Shown here: positions 35,206 through 45,944 of the stretch, piece by piece | Layout: every line of letters begins with the position of its first letter | Numbering within the stretch: position 1 is the first letter of the stretch | Assembly: GCA_023630585.1 (NCBI GenBank) | Contig: CM042542.1 | Span: forward strand, 22,136,100 to 22,200,099 | Reading direction: 5' to 3' | DNA length: 64,000 bases | DNA from: Cranoglanis bouderius | Taxonomy: Eukaryota > Chordata > Actinopteri > Siluriformes > Cranoglanididae | Notes under the pieces: model-generated | What the model was told of the DNA's origin: nothing | What the model saw: only the letters and a program-made list of their open reading frames with translations | Database searches by the model: none | Translations under genes and position numbers: made by a program

Positions 35206-35229
35206 ATATCTCCATATTTCGTCATGTTG

Positions 35230-35636
35230 AAATGGGTCATTATTCGCATGCACCGTTTTCTAATCGCCACCAGGCGTTAACTAAATGTTGAGCTCTGTTA
35301 GGCGTTAAGTTAGCGTCACAGGTAAGGTAAAATCCTTACCTATTTAATCCTTACCTCGCCATCGTTGATGTTTTGCCAGTTGAATGATCTGACTTGCCAT
35401 AGATTCTTTCTTTCAACACAACACATTCAAAACACCAACAATGGCGAGGTAGAACAAAGTTGTAAAACAAAGTTCCTTCTCTATGCTTTGTAATGAGCAA
35501 ATTAACGTGCCCATTAAGTGATGTGTGGCGTTAACTTAAGGCCGGTTAGTGTGTGACTCTTAACTTAACGCCTGGCAGAAAACGCCGTTTTTAAACTTAA
35601 AACGGCATAATGACGCACACGAATAATGACCCATTT
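35230..35636. mobile_element. MITE with AAATGGGTCATTATTCG inverted ends
   Basis: The left end AAATGGGTCATTATTCGCAT and the right end (reverse complement AAAATGGGTCATTATTCGTG) are inverted repeats. Subterminal GGCGTTAA boxes recur inverted on both sides (35272, 35302, 35531, 35572 regions). The interior is non-coding and CpG-richer than its surroundings. Superfamily not assigned. Confidence 0.8.
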
Positions 35637-36134
35637 TGCTTTCCATATATTTCAGATAAAAGAAGGACATACTTTTTCAATCGTGTCTGCTCCCATTTAT
35701 TTGTGATTACAGAGCTGCACTAAACTCCATTAGGGCTTTTAATCCAACAGTGTGCACATTTAAAAAACTGATAGATTCTCATATGTTTACTTCACATTTC
35801 ATTAGAGAGAATGATAATTTTCCACTAAATTGTCCTATCTTAATTGATGATGTAATTGATGACTTGTGGATGCAGTGCCAAATATGGATATCAGAAAGTC
35901 TTGTCTAAAAAATATTCACGACATCTTAGAAAATGATTCATAAAAGACTCACTGGTCAGTTTAAGTCCAAGATGACGGTCTAAAAAGGCCAGTACAACAT
36001 AAAAAAGGTGCTAATGCCACTGTAGAAATATCCTATTGATATGCACATTTGTCACATATGTTTAATTTATTCTGCTAATGAAAATGTGCAGTAGTGTACA
36101 ATGCAGTAGTGATTATATTTTGTCTGCATAACCT
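35637..36134. other. intergenic, nothing recognised
   Basis: Short AT-rich segment between repeat relics. Confidence 0.45.
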
Positions 36135-36471
36135 GTTGTGGAAAAAATCTCTCCAGCCGAAGTTAAAAAACTCCAGAGACAAAGGGTTTGTAGATGGCAG
36201 GGTATTAACATAGGATTCTTCTAACAAGATGTCTAAGTGCTGTTATATGGTTATGCAGAGAAAATAGTGGATGATACAGAAAAACACCTGCTGTGCAGTA
36301 AAACACAGGATTCATCTGACTCAGTACACATTTAGACTATAGTCTGATTAGAATGTGTTTTACGGTTATAATTATACTTCAAGTATTGATTATACGTATT
36401 GATTATGCTTGTTAACTCATATTGATTATTAGATTATGCTTTTAGAGTATGCTTTGTTGTTATATTCTATA
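36135..36471 (-). repeat. LTR-like repeat, inverted and internally deleted
   Basis: Reverse complement of parts of 14826-15657. The TTGTGGAAAAAATC end and the GATTATGCTTTTAGAGTATG end are retained, and the middle (about 500 bp, including the TATA box) is missing. Confidence 0.75.
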
Positions 36472-36530
36472 CTCTCACATGACAGCATGAAACCATCTAA
36501 ATTAAAATGACATTTAGAAACGAAACACAC

Positions 36531-37605
36531 CGGGTTGCAAAGACAAACCTGTGGAGTATTTTCAAAGACAACTCCAGGAGCTGAGGGCATCGCAAAAGTG
36601 CCTAACATCTTCATGTTCAAAACAAGTACAGGCGCTCCGCGCATCTTACTGTGTAGCTCACAGTGTTGCAAAGGCCAAGAAAACCCACACAATAGCAGAA
36701 GAGTTTCTCTTACCTGCAGCCATAGACATGGTCAGAGAGGTGCTGGATCAATCTGCAGCAGGTAAGCTGAAAACCATTCCACTCCCAAATGATACCATAT
36801 GTCGTCACACTGAAGAAATGCCTGATGACATAAAACAACAGACTACAGCTCGTATACAGGAAAGTGCTTATTACGCTTTGCAGAGGGATGACTCCACGGT
36901 TATTGCAAATCACACAACTTTACTTGTTTATGTGAGATATGTATGGAAAGGGGACTTGCAGGAGCAATTTGTCTGCATCAGAGATCTCCCCACCACTACA
37001 AAGGCAGAGGATATTTTCAGTACTGTGGATTTATATTTGGGTTCAGTGGGCCTGAGCTGGGAAAAGTGGGTGGGAATCACAACTGACGGCGCAGCCTCTA
37101 TGACAGGAAAGCACTCGGGTGGTGAAGAGAATTCTTGAGACAGCACCAAATGCGACTTGGAATCACTGCTTTTTGCATCGAGAGGCATTAGCAGCAAAGA
37201 ATATGGTGGCACTGCTTGATGAGACATTAAAAGAAGTCGTCAAAGTAGTGAACCACATTAAACGAAGTGCCAAGACCTCCCGGTGTTTTAAAAATCTGTG
37301 CAAAGAACCGGGCTCTGAGCACGTACAGCTGTTGTACCACTCCAGCAGCTCCAAAAAGTTCGTTGGCTCTCAAGGGGAAAAGTGTTGTCAAAGTTTTACG
37401 AACTTAAAACAGAAATTGCTGCCTTTCTTTCAGAAAATAACTCTGCTTATGCCGATCTATTTAACGACGAAATCTGGACGGCACGAGTTGCTTATCTTGC
37501 TGAAGTGTTCGAGCACCTCAACACAATAAACATGTCTATGCAAGGGAGAGGGCACAATATTTTTTTATTTTCAATATTTTTGATGAATGTGGTGGCTCAT
37601 ATCAA
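36531..37605 (+). pseudogene. hAT transposase relic (ZBED5-like)
   Basis: Plus-strand pieces at 36551-37138, 37119-37370 and 37382-37605 encode a hAT-type protein. Motifs include AKAKKTHTIAEEFLLPAAID, then VGITTDGAASMTGKHSG, then HCFLHREALAAKN. These match the RNase H-like catalytic region of hAT transposases and of the ZBED5/FAM200-type proteins derived from them. A frameshift near 37125 and another near 37375 break it. The N-terminal BED zinc finger and C-terminal dimerisation domain are missing. In living relatives the protein is a transposase or a domesticated nuclear factor; here it is a fragment. Confidence 0.8.
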
Positions 37606-37669
37606 CTAGATAGACTTCTATTTAGTGCTGATTTTTAAGCCAAGTAAGTCGTAATGTAGAATGTGTTCT

Positions 37670-38082
37670 AGGGCAGTGTTTCCCAGAGTGAAATTGTGCC
37701 TGGTTTCCTGTAACCCCCCCTTTTTTTTTCCTTTGGAAAATCTTTGTTGTAGTTTTTGTCTGATTGCCTGTCAGAGCCCAGTTGTGACAGAGGTTCTCCA
37801 GCAGGTCCAGTTGCTGCTGTAGCCCTTGTGCAGTGGCTGACAGCAGCACCAGGTCATCTGCATAGAAGAGGAATTTCACCTCAGAGCTATTTAAAGTGAG
37901 ACCAGGTGTTGCGGATTGTTCCAGTAACACTGCTAACTCACTGATGTACATGTTGAATAGGGTTGGACTCAAATTTGCAGCCCTGTTTAACTCCACGTCT
38001 TTGGAGGAAGAAATCTGTTCTTTTATTGTCAGTTTTGACTCTGCACCTGTTTTCTGAGTACATGGATTTAATTGTCTCATAC
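37670..38082 (-). pseudogene. LINE reverse transcriptase fragment
   Basis: Minus-strand frame containing NLSPTLFNMYISELAVLLEQ and the active-site box VKFLFYADDLVLLS, followed by QQQLDLLENLCHNWAL. This is part of a non-LTR RT (palm and thumb); clade not determined. Both ends are truncated. Confidence 0.8.
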
Positions 38083-38664
38083 ATTTTGCCCCCTATGACA
38101 CATTGGAGCATTTTATAATATAGACCATCCTGCCAGAATGCTTTTTTTTTTTTTAATCAATGAAACATGCATAGATTTTTATGGAGATAAATTTGTGCCA
38201 AAACTAAACAAATAAAGGAAAGGAAAACTCAACTCTCAAACAAACAGAAAGCGATTTGGAAATACGGAGGGCAATTTGAGAGAAAACGCAGAGGTGTAAC
38301 AAATAAACGTCCTGTGTTTCACAAATATATAAATCATATTTCACAAATAAATACAACCCATTCTACAAATCACTGAGCAAATTAAAAAAATCCAACCTCT
38401 CTTTTATGTTTGTGAGAGATGTGACTTTTTTTTTTTTCTAAGCTTGATTTTCTCACAAATGCAGCCAAGTGGTGGTTAGGGTTAGGATTATATAAAATCA
38501 TGATGAGAGCTGAGGCTGAAGTCTCTGGGGCGGTAAAGAAATGAACTTATAATGAGGAAACAGGATTTTTATTACACATTTAAATATCTTTTACACTGAT
38601 AAAGTGGTGTGTCGGGGAAATGGTCTGTTTATACAGGAAGAACTAGAAATGCAAGCTATATACC
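38083..38664. other. intergenic, nothing recognised
   Basis: AT-rich, with a T-run at 38148-38155 and 38429-38439. Confidence 0.45.
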
Positions 38665-38950
38665 AGCTATTTACACTCACTGTCCACTTTATTAGGAACA
38701 CCTGTACACCTGTTCATTTATGCAGTTCTTCCAATCATGTGGCAGCAGCACAATGCATAAAATCATGCAGATACAAGTCAGAGCTACAGTTAATGTTCAC
38801 ATCAAACAATCAGAATGGGGGAACAGTGTGATCTCTGTGACTTTGATCATGGCATGGATGTTGGTGCTGCTTTATATATTTCAGAAGTTGCTGATCTCCC
38901 AGGATTTTTCACACACAACAGTCTCTAGAGTTCACACAGAGTGGTGCGGG
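38665..38950 (+). mobile_element. Tc1-like transposon 5' fragment
   Basis: Begins ACTCACTGTCCACTTTATTA and runs through the 5' region into the start of the transposase (GTGATCTCTGTGACTTTGAT), ending near the CTCTAGAGTTCACACAGAGT segment. Same family as 3774 and 44310. A G-run and GGTTAGGGTTAGG follow at 38947-38969. Confidence 0.8.
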
Positions 38951-39317
38951 GGGGGGGGTTAGGGTTAGGTCCATGTTAAGTATTAATGGCAGTGTGAACA
39001 GATGCTGTGATGAAGCCAAACTATCAGCTAAAATAAAAGGAAATGTTCAAGCGGAAGTTTTCCACAAGAAGTCTGAAACAGAGCGCGTGTCCATCAGGAT
39101 GCTGAAAAGGGCAGTGGATCAAACCACAATAAGAAAGAAAAAAATAGAAAAGTAAAAGTATATTATTTATGGTCCGGATTATCAAAACACATCTCAATCA
39201 TGACAGTTTTTAAATAATCTTTTGAACAGTTGTACAGGTAAAAGAAGGCGTGTAGTAATGAATATATCATCATTTACTGCAATAACTAATTAGAAATGAC
39301 GAGTTTTTTAACGTTTT
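38951..39317. other. intergenic with short TTAGGG-like motif
   Basis: GTTAGGGTTAGG at 38959-38970 is a two-unit telomere-like motif, too short to call a telomeric repeat. Nothing else recognised. Confidence 0.4.
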
Positions 39318-39549
39318 GTTTTTGTTTTGTTTTCGTTTTGTTTGCTTCGGTGCATTATGGGAGTATTCCAACGTTCCACTGCGTCATATACGCGTCTCTT
39401 AGTTCAGTGTGTTGTTCTTTATGTTGTTTTCTCAGGTCGAAGAGCAGAAAGAGACATTAGGAGTGTTTTATTTTCTTTTCTTTTCAGGCATGTAGACAAT
39501 GCTGTTACTCCTGCAGTGTAACTGAGTGGAAATGCTTTTGTGTAAACCT
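39318..39549 (+). repeat. short interspersed repeat (copy of 23013-23229)
   Basis: Direct-orientation copy with the GTGCATTATGGGAGTAT core and the GTAACTGAGTGGAAATGCTT end. Confidence 0.8.
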
Positions 39550-40232
39550 TTTTCCAACATCTGAGCTGCTCGTGATGCTTAAACTGGCCACAAAAACATC
39601 TGGCCGTAAATCTCTACCTCATCCCGGAAGTGGTGCATTTGTCACATGACTACGTCCAGGAAATGACGTATGTCTACGGTAACTTCGCCATGGTGGAAAT
39701 ATTTACCAAACAAAATGGAATTTGAATTGAATGAACTTTTCTTTCTTTCTTTTTTTTTTTACACTTTACTAAGTTTTAAATAAATAACATCGTACATAAT
39801 TAAACTATTAAGAAAAAAAAGAAAGAAATACAAGCACGCAGTTAACAACAAAATAGTCCAGTGTTCAAGCTTTACTGTGAACATTATGAAAATAACTTGA
39901 CGTGAGCTTTTTTGCTGTGTGGAAATGAGAATTATGGTGTAAAATGTGTGTAACGTCAAACATCACTTTTTCTCGTTTGACTGTTTAATTTGGTCGTGAG
40001 ATTTACTTGGGCAGTGTGAGAGCGTGAGACAGAACCTGACAGCACGTGTCTAGCACTAAATGCGTGAGAGTCAGCAACTCTGCTTCAGTCACATGAATTG
40101 TGGAGAGCGTTCTGGATGCGGTTCTCTGTGCGGTTATAGTGTTTGTACTTTGTAGTGGAAATTACTTAGTATATTATTATTAATATTTGGAGGTTTTAAT
40201 TGAGTGGCATGTCCTATTGCATGTTCTCCCAC
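39550..40232. other. intergenic, nothing recognised
   Basis: AT-rich. No paired splice sites with an open frame. Confidence 0.45.
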
Positions 40233-41326
40233 CTTCTGCCTCTGTACATAACCAACAGATAGAAACATTTCTACAGACCAAACATGAAGCCAATAAATGT
40301 ACAATTATGCAAATATATGGTGCGTGTGTTGTTCATGTGATTTGGGTTATTTCTATAAGAATAAAGGATGCTTAGATGAGAAATGCTAAGCAGGTGTAGC
40401 AATTAGCCTAATAAAGAAAGTTCCAAATAATACATTTCTGCCTCATTATACAGTGGTACTTAAAATTTTGTTGAGAGAAGTTTCTTTCTCTGCATAAATG
40501 ACCCATTACAACCTATAACATCAGAATTTCACACAAGAGCTAAAAATAGACAACCCAGTGAAACAAATATACATGGTCATTTATTTATTTATTGAGAAAT
40601 GAACCAATATTACATATCTGTGAGGCAAGCATACATGACCCTTTGTTTTCAGCATCTGGTGTGACCCCCTCATGCAGCAATAACAATAAGTCTCCAGTAA
40701 TTACTGCTTTGTCTACAAAAACAAATCAGATTCGAGACCCAATCCTTCATTAGCTTTATTTAGTGCTACACACACTTTTGGTCTAATCCATGTTCCTGTT
40801 AGAACATTAAACCCCTAATCAGTAATAGTTTCATTTACAATAATCATTTTAGATGCAAGAGACAATATTTAACAGAACCTTTAACAGAATCAAACGTGCT
40901 GGCTGTGCATTCGGTATGATCGAATTGTGTGTTAATTAGGTTACTAAAACAGTGTTTCTACATTTCTGTTCATCAACGCTAAACAGACAGTCTCAATACG
41001 GTGGAACCTGAGTGATGACTCAAGGCAGCTAGCAGACGGTCAGTTTAGCCGCTTGTCTGCTCCCTGGCCTCAGTGCTGGATTGGTAACCATTAACTAAAC
41101 CTGTTCCGAGAGCATGAGCTATGCTGCAAGAAATAAGAGCAGCACCTTCTGGGGATGGATACCGTCCCACACTAAAAAGAACCACCTCTCCTCGCACTAG
41201 TCAACCCCATCATCATTATGCTCCTGCCAAGCGGAACTGGGCGCACCTCTGTGTAGCACAAAAACACAGCGCTGAGAAAAGACGGAAATATTTTTATTCA
41301 ATAGGGGTGTTTATTCAGGGTCTTAC

Positions 41327-41437
41327 CATCATCTCTTGGGAGAGGGAGAGGGTGAAGGTGACCACCTGTGTTGCACTGATCTTGTACTCCATCACCCTCA
41401 GCACACGATGACCACCATGGCCAGAAACCCTTTTGAC
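41327..41437 (-). CDS. exon of an unrecognised host gene (downstream exon)
   Basis: Minus-strand exon of 111 bp (37 codons, phase 0 to 0) with acceptor ATTTCTTTTGCAG and donor ATG|GTAAGACC. It encodes VKRVSGHGGHRVLRVMEYKI and ends VVTFTLSLSQEMM. It is in phase with the exon at 41524-41619. Gene family not recognised. No membrane segment or catalytic motif evident. This part is missing from duplication copy 1. Confidence 0.6.
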
Positions 41438-41523
41438 CTGCAAAAGAAATGCATTTGGTAAATTATGAGGCCGTCTAAAACAGAAATCAAATTAATAAAT
41501 CAAAAACATGACAAGCATTCAAC

Positions 41524-41619
41524 CTGGACCAGCTGATTGAGGACACCATACCCCAGCCCACTTAACTTCCACATGACAGCCAGAAAATATTTCTTGGTGG
41601 CCTCAAACACATCCAAGCA
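41524..41619 (-). CDS. exon of an unrecognised host gene
   Basis: Minus-strand exon of 96 bp (32 codons, phase 0 to 0) between acceptor TTTTCCACATGCAG and a weaker donor CAG|GTTGAATG. It encodes CLDVFEATKKYFLAVMWKLS followed by GLGYGVLNQLVQ. It joins in frame to the next exon (41327-41437) to give 69 codons. The duplicate at 17448-17526 has a stop in place of the W codon, so this copy is the better-preserved one. Confidence 0.6.
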
Positions 41620-42139
41620 CTGCATGTGGAAAACACCTCAGTAAGAATCTGGAATCTGTGAAAATAAAAAGAGGACATCGTCACCTGGGACTCACAGAGG
41701 CAGAAAATGGTGCACTTGTAAAAGGTTTAAAAACTCCACATCCAGGTCATAAACACACACTTAAGCGAACAGATCCAAAATAATATCCAGAACAGTCACA
41801 AGGCAAGGCAGGGACAAAATATCAAATCATCAGAAGTCAGATCAAAACAGAAGCACAGGTAAGAGGCAAAAACTATTTGCAGGCAAACACTAACTAAACC
41901 ACACTAATTAAACTACACTAACCAAACTATACTAACTAAACTACACTAGCTAAACTATACAAATCAAACTATACTAACTAAACTACACTAACCAAACACT
42001 TCACACAAAAGTTCAAGTTCACATGGTTTATATAGCATGGGAACAGGAACCACTCAGGGTAAAGGAAGCAAAGGTTTTATAATTAAGGAGAAGGTGCCCT
42101 CTGGTGGTCTGGAAAGGGAATGTCCAAACTAGATGTTAA

Positions 42140-43634
42140 AAGGTCATGAACTCCTAAAACCTAGGGCTCTGATGAGGTGGAGGACTTCTCTCGTCCTGAA
42201 TCCCCAGGGCTAAATGGAGACACAATGGATAGCGATGCAGGTCCTCTGCCCTATCTATTTGAATCATTAGCCCCTGGAGTGACTATGGAGGAAAACAAGG
42301 ATGAACCGGAGGCAGCGCAGACCATTATATTTATATGTACAGTTTTTATAATATATTTTATTATACTGTTTTCCTCGAACCGGAGGCAGCAGAGATGGGA
42401 AAAGTGTGGGAATGGTAGCTAGCTAATCACAGAAGACCAAAAACAGTCATCCACACAATCGGTTGCAACCGGCTTGAGCTTTTCATGGAGGAAAGGAGGA
42501 AACACTTCCCTTCAGCACAGACTCTCTTTGGCTATTGAAGGCTATGGACAGGACATGGAAGCTCCTATTGGTTCAAATGAGGAATCGATCGAAAGGTCAG
42601 AGTGCAGCAGCCATTTTGAAGTCAAGAGTTCAGGAATATTTACAAGCGAACAGAAGTTATAACAGAATGTGAAAGATTAGTCACATCTGCTGGTAATTTG
42701 AAATGACACAGCAACAGTCTGTGGGTATTCACTGATGTAATGTGTTTTGGACTAAATATTTTTACTTGGTTGGATCGTTCGGACCTTTGTCAGTGTAACA
42801 AGACTGTTTTTGTTGGGATGTTGTGGATCAGTGAACTACTCTGAAGCTTCATAGGTGAGGTTTTGTTTGAATGTTGGTGGTCTGACAGAGATGTTGATTG
42901 TAGCTGCTGTTGTAATTGTGTCGTGAAACTGTTTATATCAATCGAATCACAGGATTCTTAGCTTTCCAAAGATTTATCACAGGAGTACCTATATACACAC
43001 ACAGCAGCTGTGTACACAGCATAGTTTTGCACTTAACAACATGATGACCTGCCGGCAGGCCGTGGAGCTTTAAGCGGTTAATTAGCGCAACTGGCAAGTA
43101 AAACTGTTATGGTTAAAAATTAGACACATGCCTCCTTTGAAGGGAGGGAAAAGTCCTCAGGACTTGGTACCGCATCATTGTCTAGACACAGACTGCTTTC
43201 ATGAGCAAGGCCGAAGTCCATCTTTCTCCTAGCCCCATCTAGCCCTGGCAGCATCGCGGGGAAAGCCATGCAACACACTCCAACTCTTACACCACTGAAA
43301 CAAACACTTGTGACCCATGAACGCCTCTCTCTCTCATCTACTACGTGATATTACAGTTTGACACGTCTGTCATAGGAAAGCACCACATTCTGTCATGAAT
43401 AATTATGAGACACCAGCACGTCATCAAAGTACTATAGTACACTGCCGCGTCACTCCGTGTGACACAATGTAGATTTTAAACCCGGAAGACGAAAATAGCT
43501 AAAAAAAACCCTCAAAATTAACTATTTTTCTCTTAAAATTAGAATTAATGGATGCTAACGTTGTCTTTTATAATGTGCAACACAAACACCTCTGTTAAAA
43601 TCTCAGAAAATGTAGTTCAGTGTTTCATGACCCT
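42140..43634. mobile_element. TTAA-flanked DNA transposon, 1495 bp
   Basis: Flanked by TTAA on both sides (42136-42139 and 43635-43638). The ends are inverted (AAGGTCATGAA and, in reverse complement, AGGGTCATGAA). The orthologous position in duplication copy 1 (17959-17962) has a single TTAA with matching flanks, which proves the boundaries. TTAA targets are used by piggyBac and Kolobok elements; the class is not decided. The inside has a short open frame at 42177-42422 (PLPYLFESLAPGVTMEENKD) but no transposase domain. Confidence 0.88.
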
Positions 43635-43988
43635 TTAAAGATACTGCAGTCATGTTAATAAATAGATTGTTCATTATATTACCTAATATCCTATAATTCC
43701 TAATTTATCACCATAAACATATAGATATAGAAAAATAAAAGATACTGACCTCATCACCTCTTTACTGAACTGCTCTGATGGAGCTGCTGGACATTGCAGG
43801 GGAAAAAAAATAAATAAACGCCTGCAGGAATCTTACAAAACAGTCATCAAAGCCAACATGGAATTTCAATAACCTTGGCATAATTTTTATTTATTTATTT
43901 AAATTAGGCAAATTAAATATCACCCCCTATGATTCCAAGTCTCTTACAGTACAGTATAGTGCATCAATATCTACCACACACTGCTTAC

Positions 43989-44145
43989 CTTTTATTGCTC
44001 TTCAGGAGGTTCTGGAGCATCTGCTTGCCGAGTCCAGCCTGCAAGAGCTTGTTGAAAGACTCTGGAGAGCGTTCATGCTGGTGGACAAACAGGAGGCTCA
44101 GCTGCTGGGGTCCATGAAATATAGGAACCTCACAATATTTTCCAC
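43989..44145 (-). CDS. possible upstream exon of the same gene
   Basis: Minus-strand exon of 157 bp with acceptor TTTTCTTGTTCCAG and donor AAAAG|GTAAGCAG. It encodes YCEVPIFHGPQQLSLLFVHQ, then HERSPESFNKLLQAGLGKQM and LQNLLKSNK. It lies upstream of the two exons above on the same strand, just outside the duplicated block. Its exit phase (2) does not match the phase-0 entry at 41619, so at least one exon in between is missing or unrecognised. Family unknown. Confidence 0.5.
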
Positions 44146-44309
44146 CTGGAACAAGAAAACATTCAGGACTTTAATCTAAAATTGCTGTGACAAAAAAAAA
44201 TATCAGTTTACATTAGGAATATTCTTACCCGAATCAGTGATCATTTTTTAGAAACACTTTAAAACCCATTTTTGTCTGCTTCCTATTCACTGGGCTGAAA
44301 CAGAGGAAC

Positions 44310-44510
44310 ATACACTCACCGTCCACTTTAATAGGAACACCTGTACATTCATGCTGTTCTCCAATCAGCCAATCATGTAGCAGCAGCACAATGCATAACC
44401 TTATACAGATACAGGTCAAGAGCTTCAGTTAAATTTTCATATCAAACTTCAGAATGAGGAAAAAGTGATCTCTGTGACTTTAACCGTGACATGGTTGTTG
44501 GTGCCAGATA
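44310..44510 (+). mobile_element. Tc1-like transposon 5' fragment
   Basis: Begins ACTCACCGTCCACTTTAATA and ends at TGGTTGTTGGTGCCAGATAG, the same 5' region as in 38665-38950. Confidence 0.8.
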
Positions 44511-44639
44511 GGATTAACATGGAGAACTCACATTAGAAATGTGGAGGATAAATGAAAAAAAAAGTGTTAAACATTATGAGGTGCCTTGCAGGAGTAGAGT
44601 GGGGAACTGATTTTGAATCATTACTATATATATTTATAT

Positions 44640-45931
44640 ATATTAAGCCCTAATTAGGTCAAGACTGGATTAAGGTAGTGTGGCATTTGGATCAGCAGCA
44701 AAATCTGTAATAGTGAGGCTGACACTATACAGGCCCAGGCACTGAGGCAATGAGAACATCACCAGTGTGCTCGTTACAGGTAGAGGCAGGAGAAATGCCA
44801 CTGAGTCTCCGCCGAAAGCAGCTGCTTGTTAATTATTGGATTAGTCTGAGGGGGCATGGAGATAGTCAGCCAACTAAAAGGGTGTTGCAGGCCAGTTGGG
44901 AAAGAGGAAAAGTACAAAAATGAAGCTTTAGTTGGACAGGGGATGAAACAGCGAGAGACCTGGGAGTTTACGAAAAGGAGTTTTGCCAAGCTGTACTGTA
45001 GTATGGCCTAGCACCCCTATGTGGATGTTAGATACTTTAGTACTAGATTTGGAACTACTACAAACCAAGGCAAGGAATAAACAGACTGATTTGGTGAGTG
45101 AATTTAATAGATATGTGAAAGATAAGTACAGAAATTTTAAACACATTTTTACAGATGGATCAAAAGATCCAATCACAGGAAATACAGGCTCTGCAGTAGT
45201 AGTTCCCAGTCAGAGGAATGAGATCTACAGGAGGACCTCAAATAACTTAAGTGTATATGCTGTTGAACTATATGCTGTCTTGATAGCGTTAGAATGGACT
45301 GAACAAAATAAATCAAATAAAGCTTTAATTTGTAGTGATTCACTGTCTGTCCTCCAGAGTCTCAAATCAGGTTTGACCAGAAATCATCAGGAGCTTTTCT
45401 ATGAAATAATGATTATCCACTCAAGAATAAAGAAGCAAGATAATGAGGTCATATTCATGTGGATCCCAGCGCATATTGGCATTATGGGAAATGAAAGGGT
45501 AGACAAAATAGCCAAGCAAGCATTGAAAAAAGAGATTATAGACATCAATCTTACAAGATCAGAAGGGAAGAACATTGTATGGGAAAGAATTATTAAAGAA
45601 TGGCAATAACAATGGGATCAGGAATTAAAAGGAAGACATCTATATTCATTAAAAAGAAGAGTTGACACTTATTTGTAGGAAATATGAAATACGGAGGATG
45701 GACATGATAACAGACAGGAAAGAATAGGATTAACAGGACATGGAGTGAAGAATATATTGGGATGCAGTGGGAGTGAACAAGGAGGGAAATACTTGATCTG
45801 CTTTCTAATAAAAACTGGACTAATGAGAATATGACATGGTGCCCTGTATAGGAGTTAATTAAGTCCAGAAGATGGCAGTAGTGCAACATCACGGATGCAA
45901 GCTGCCATTAAAATCCAAAGAAGAAGAAGTA
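44640..45931 (+). mobile_element. I-like LINE 3' part with RNase H
   Basis: The plus-strand end of an ORF2. A degenerate linker (44760-44980, with VEAGEMPLSLRRKQLLVNYW) is followed by an RNase H domain and a 3' UTR ending in the typical GCTGCCATTAAAATCC box and a short (AAG)n tail at 45920-45931. An RNase H after the RT is a hallmark of the I/Jockey side of the non-LTR tree. Confidence 0.82.
44983..45609 (+). CDS. LINE RNase H domain, open
   Basis: Uninterrupted frame of 208 codons. The RNase H catalytic residues are in place: D in IFTDGSKD, E in VYAVELYAVLIALEW, D in LICSDSLSVLQ, and the final acidic site in GNERVDKIAKQA, with the WIPAHIGIMGNE segment before it. The domain would remove the RNA strand during retrotransposition. 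The upstream RT is absent, so this is a 5'-truncated copy. Its true reading frame likely starts upstream of the first methionine. Confidence 0.85.
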   Translation: MPSCTVVWPSTPMWMLDTLVLDLELLQTKARNKQTDLVSEFNRYVKDKYRNFKHIFTDGSKDPITGNTGSAVVVPSQRNEIYRRTSNNLSVYAVELYAVLIALEWTEQNKSNKALICSDSLSVLQSLKSGLTRNHQELFYEIMIIHSRIKKQDNEVIFMWIPAHIGIMGNERVDKIAKQALKKEIIDINLTRSEGKNIVWERIIKEWQ

Positions 45932-45944
45932 GTGCACTATATAG

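Larger units (their letters stand above)
40233..43910. repeat. segmental duplication, copy 2
   Basis: Direct-orientation counterpart of 16569-18206. It is longer because it keeps the segment around exon 41327-41437 and carries the TTAA-flanked element 42140-43634. The Tc1-like end fragment at 40447-40690 is shared with copy 1, so it predates the duplication. Confidence 0.9.

Noticed and set aside
38959..38970. TTAGGG-like motif as an internal telomeric site
   Set aside because: Only two units, next to a G-run inside transposon debris. Too short to support a telomeric repeat.
43750..43786. Possible 37-bp exon between the unrecognised gene's exons, also present in copy 1
   Set aside because: The splice sites are plausible, but its only open frame does not match the exit phase of the upstream exon, and other phases hit a stop.
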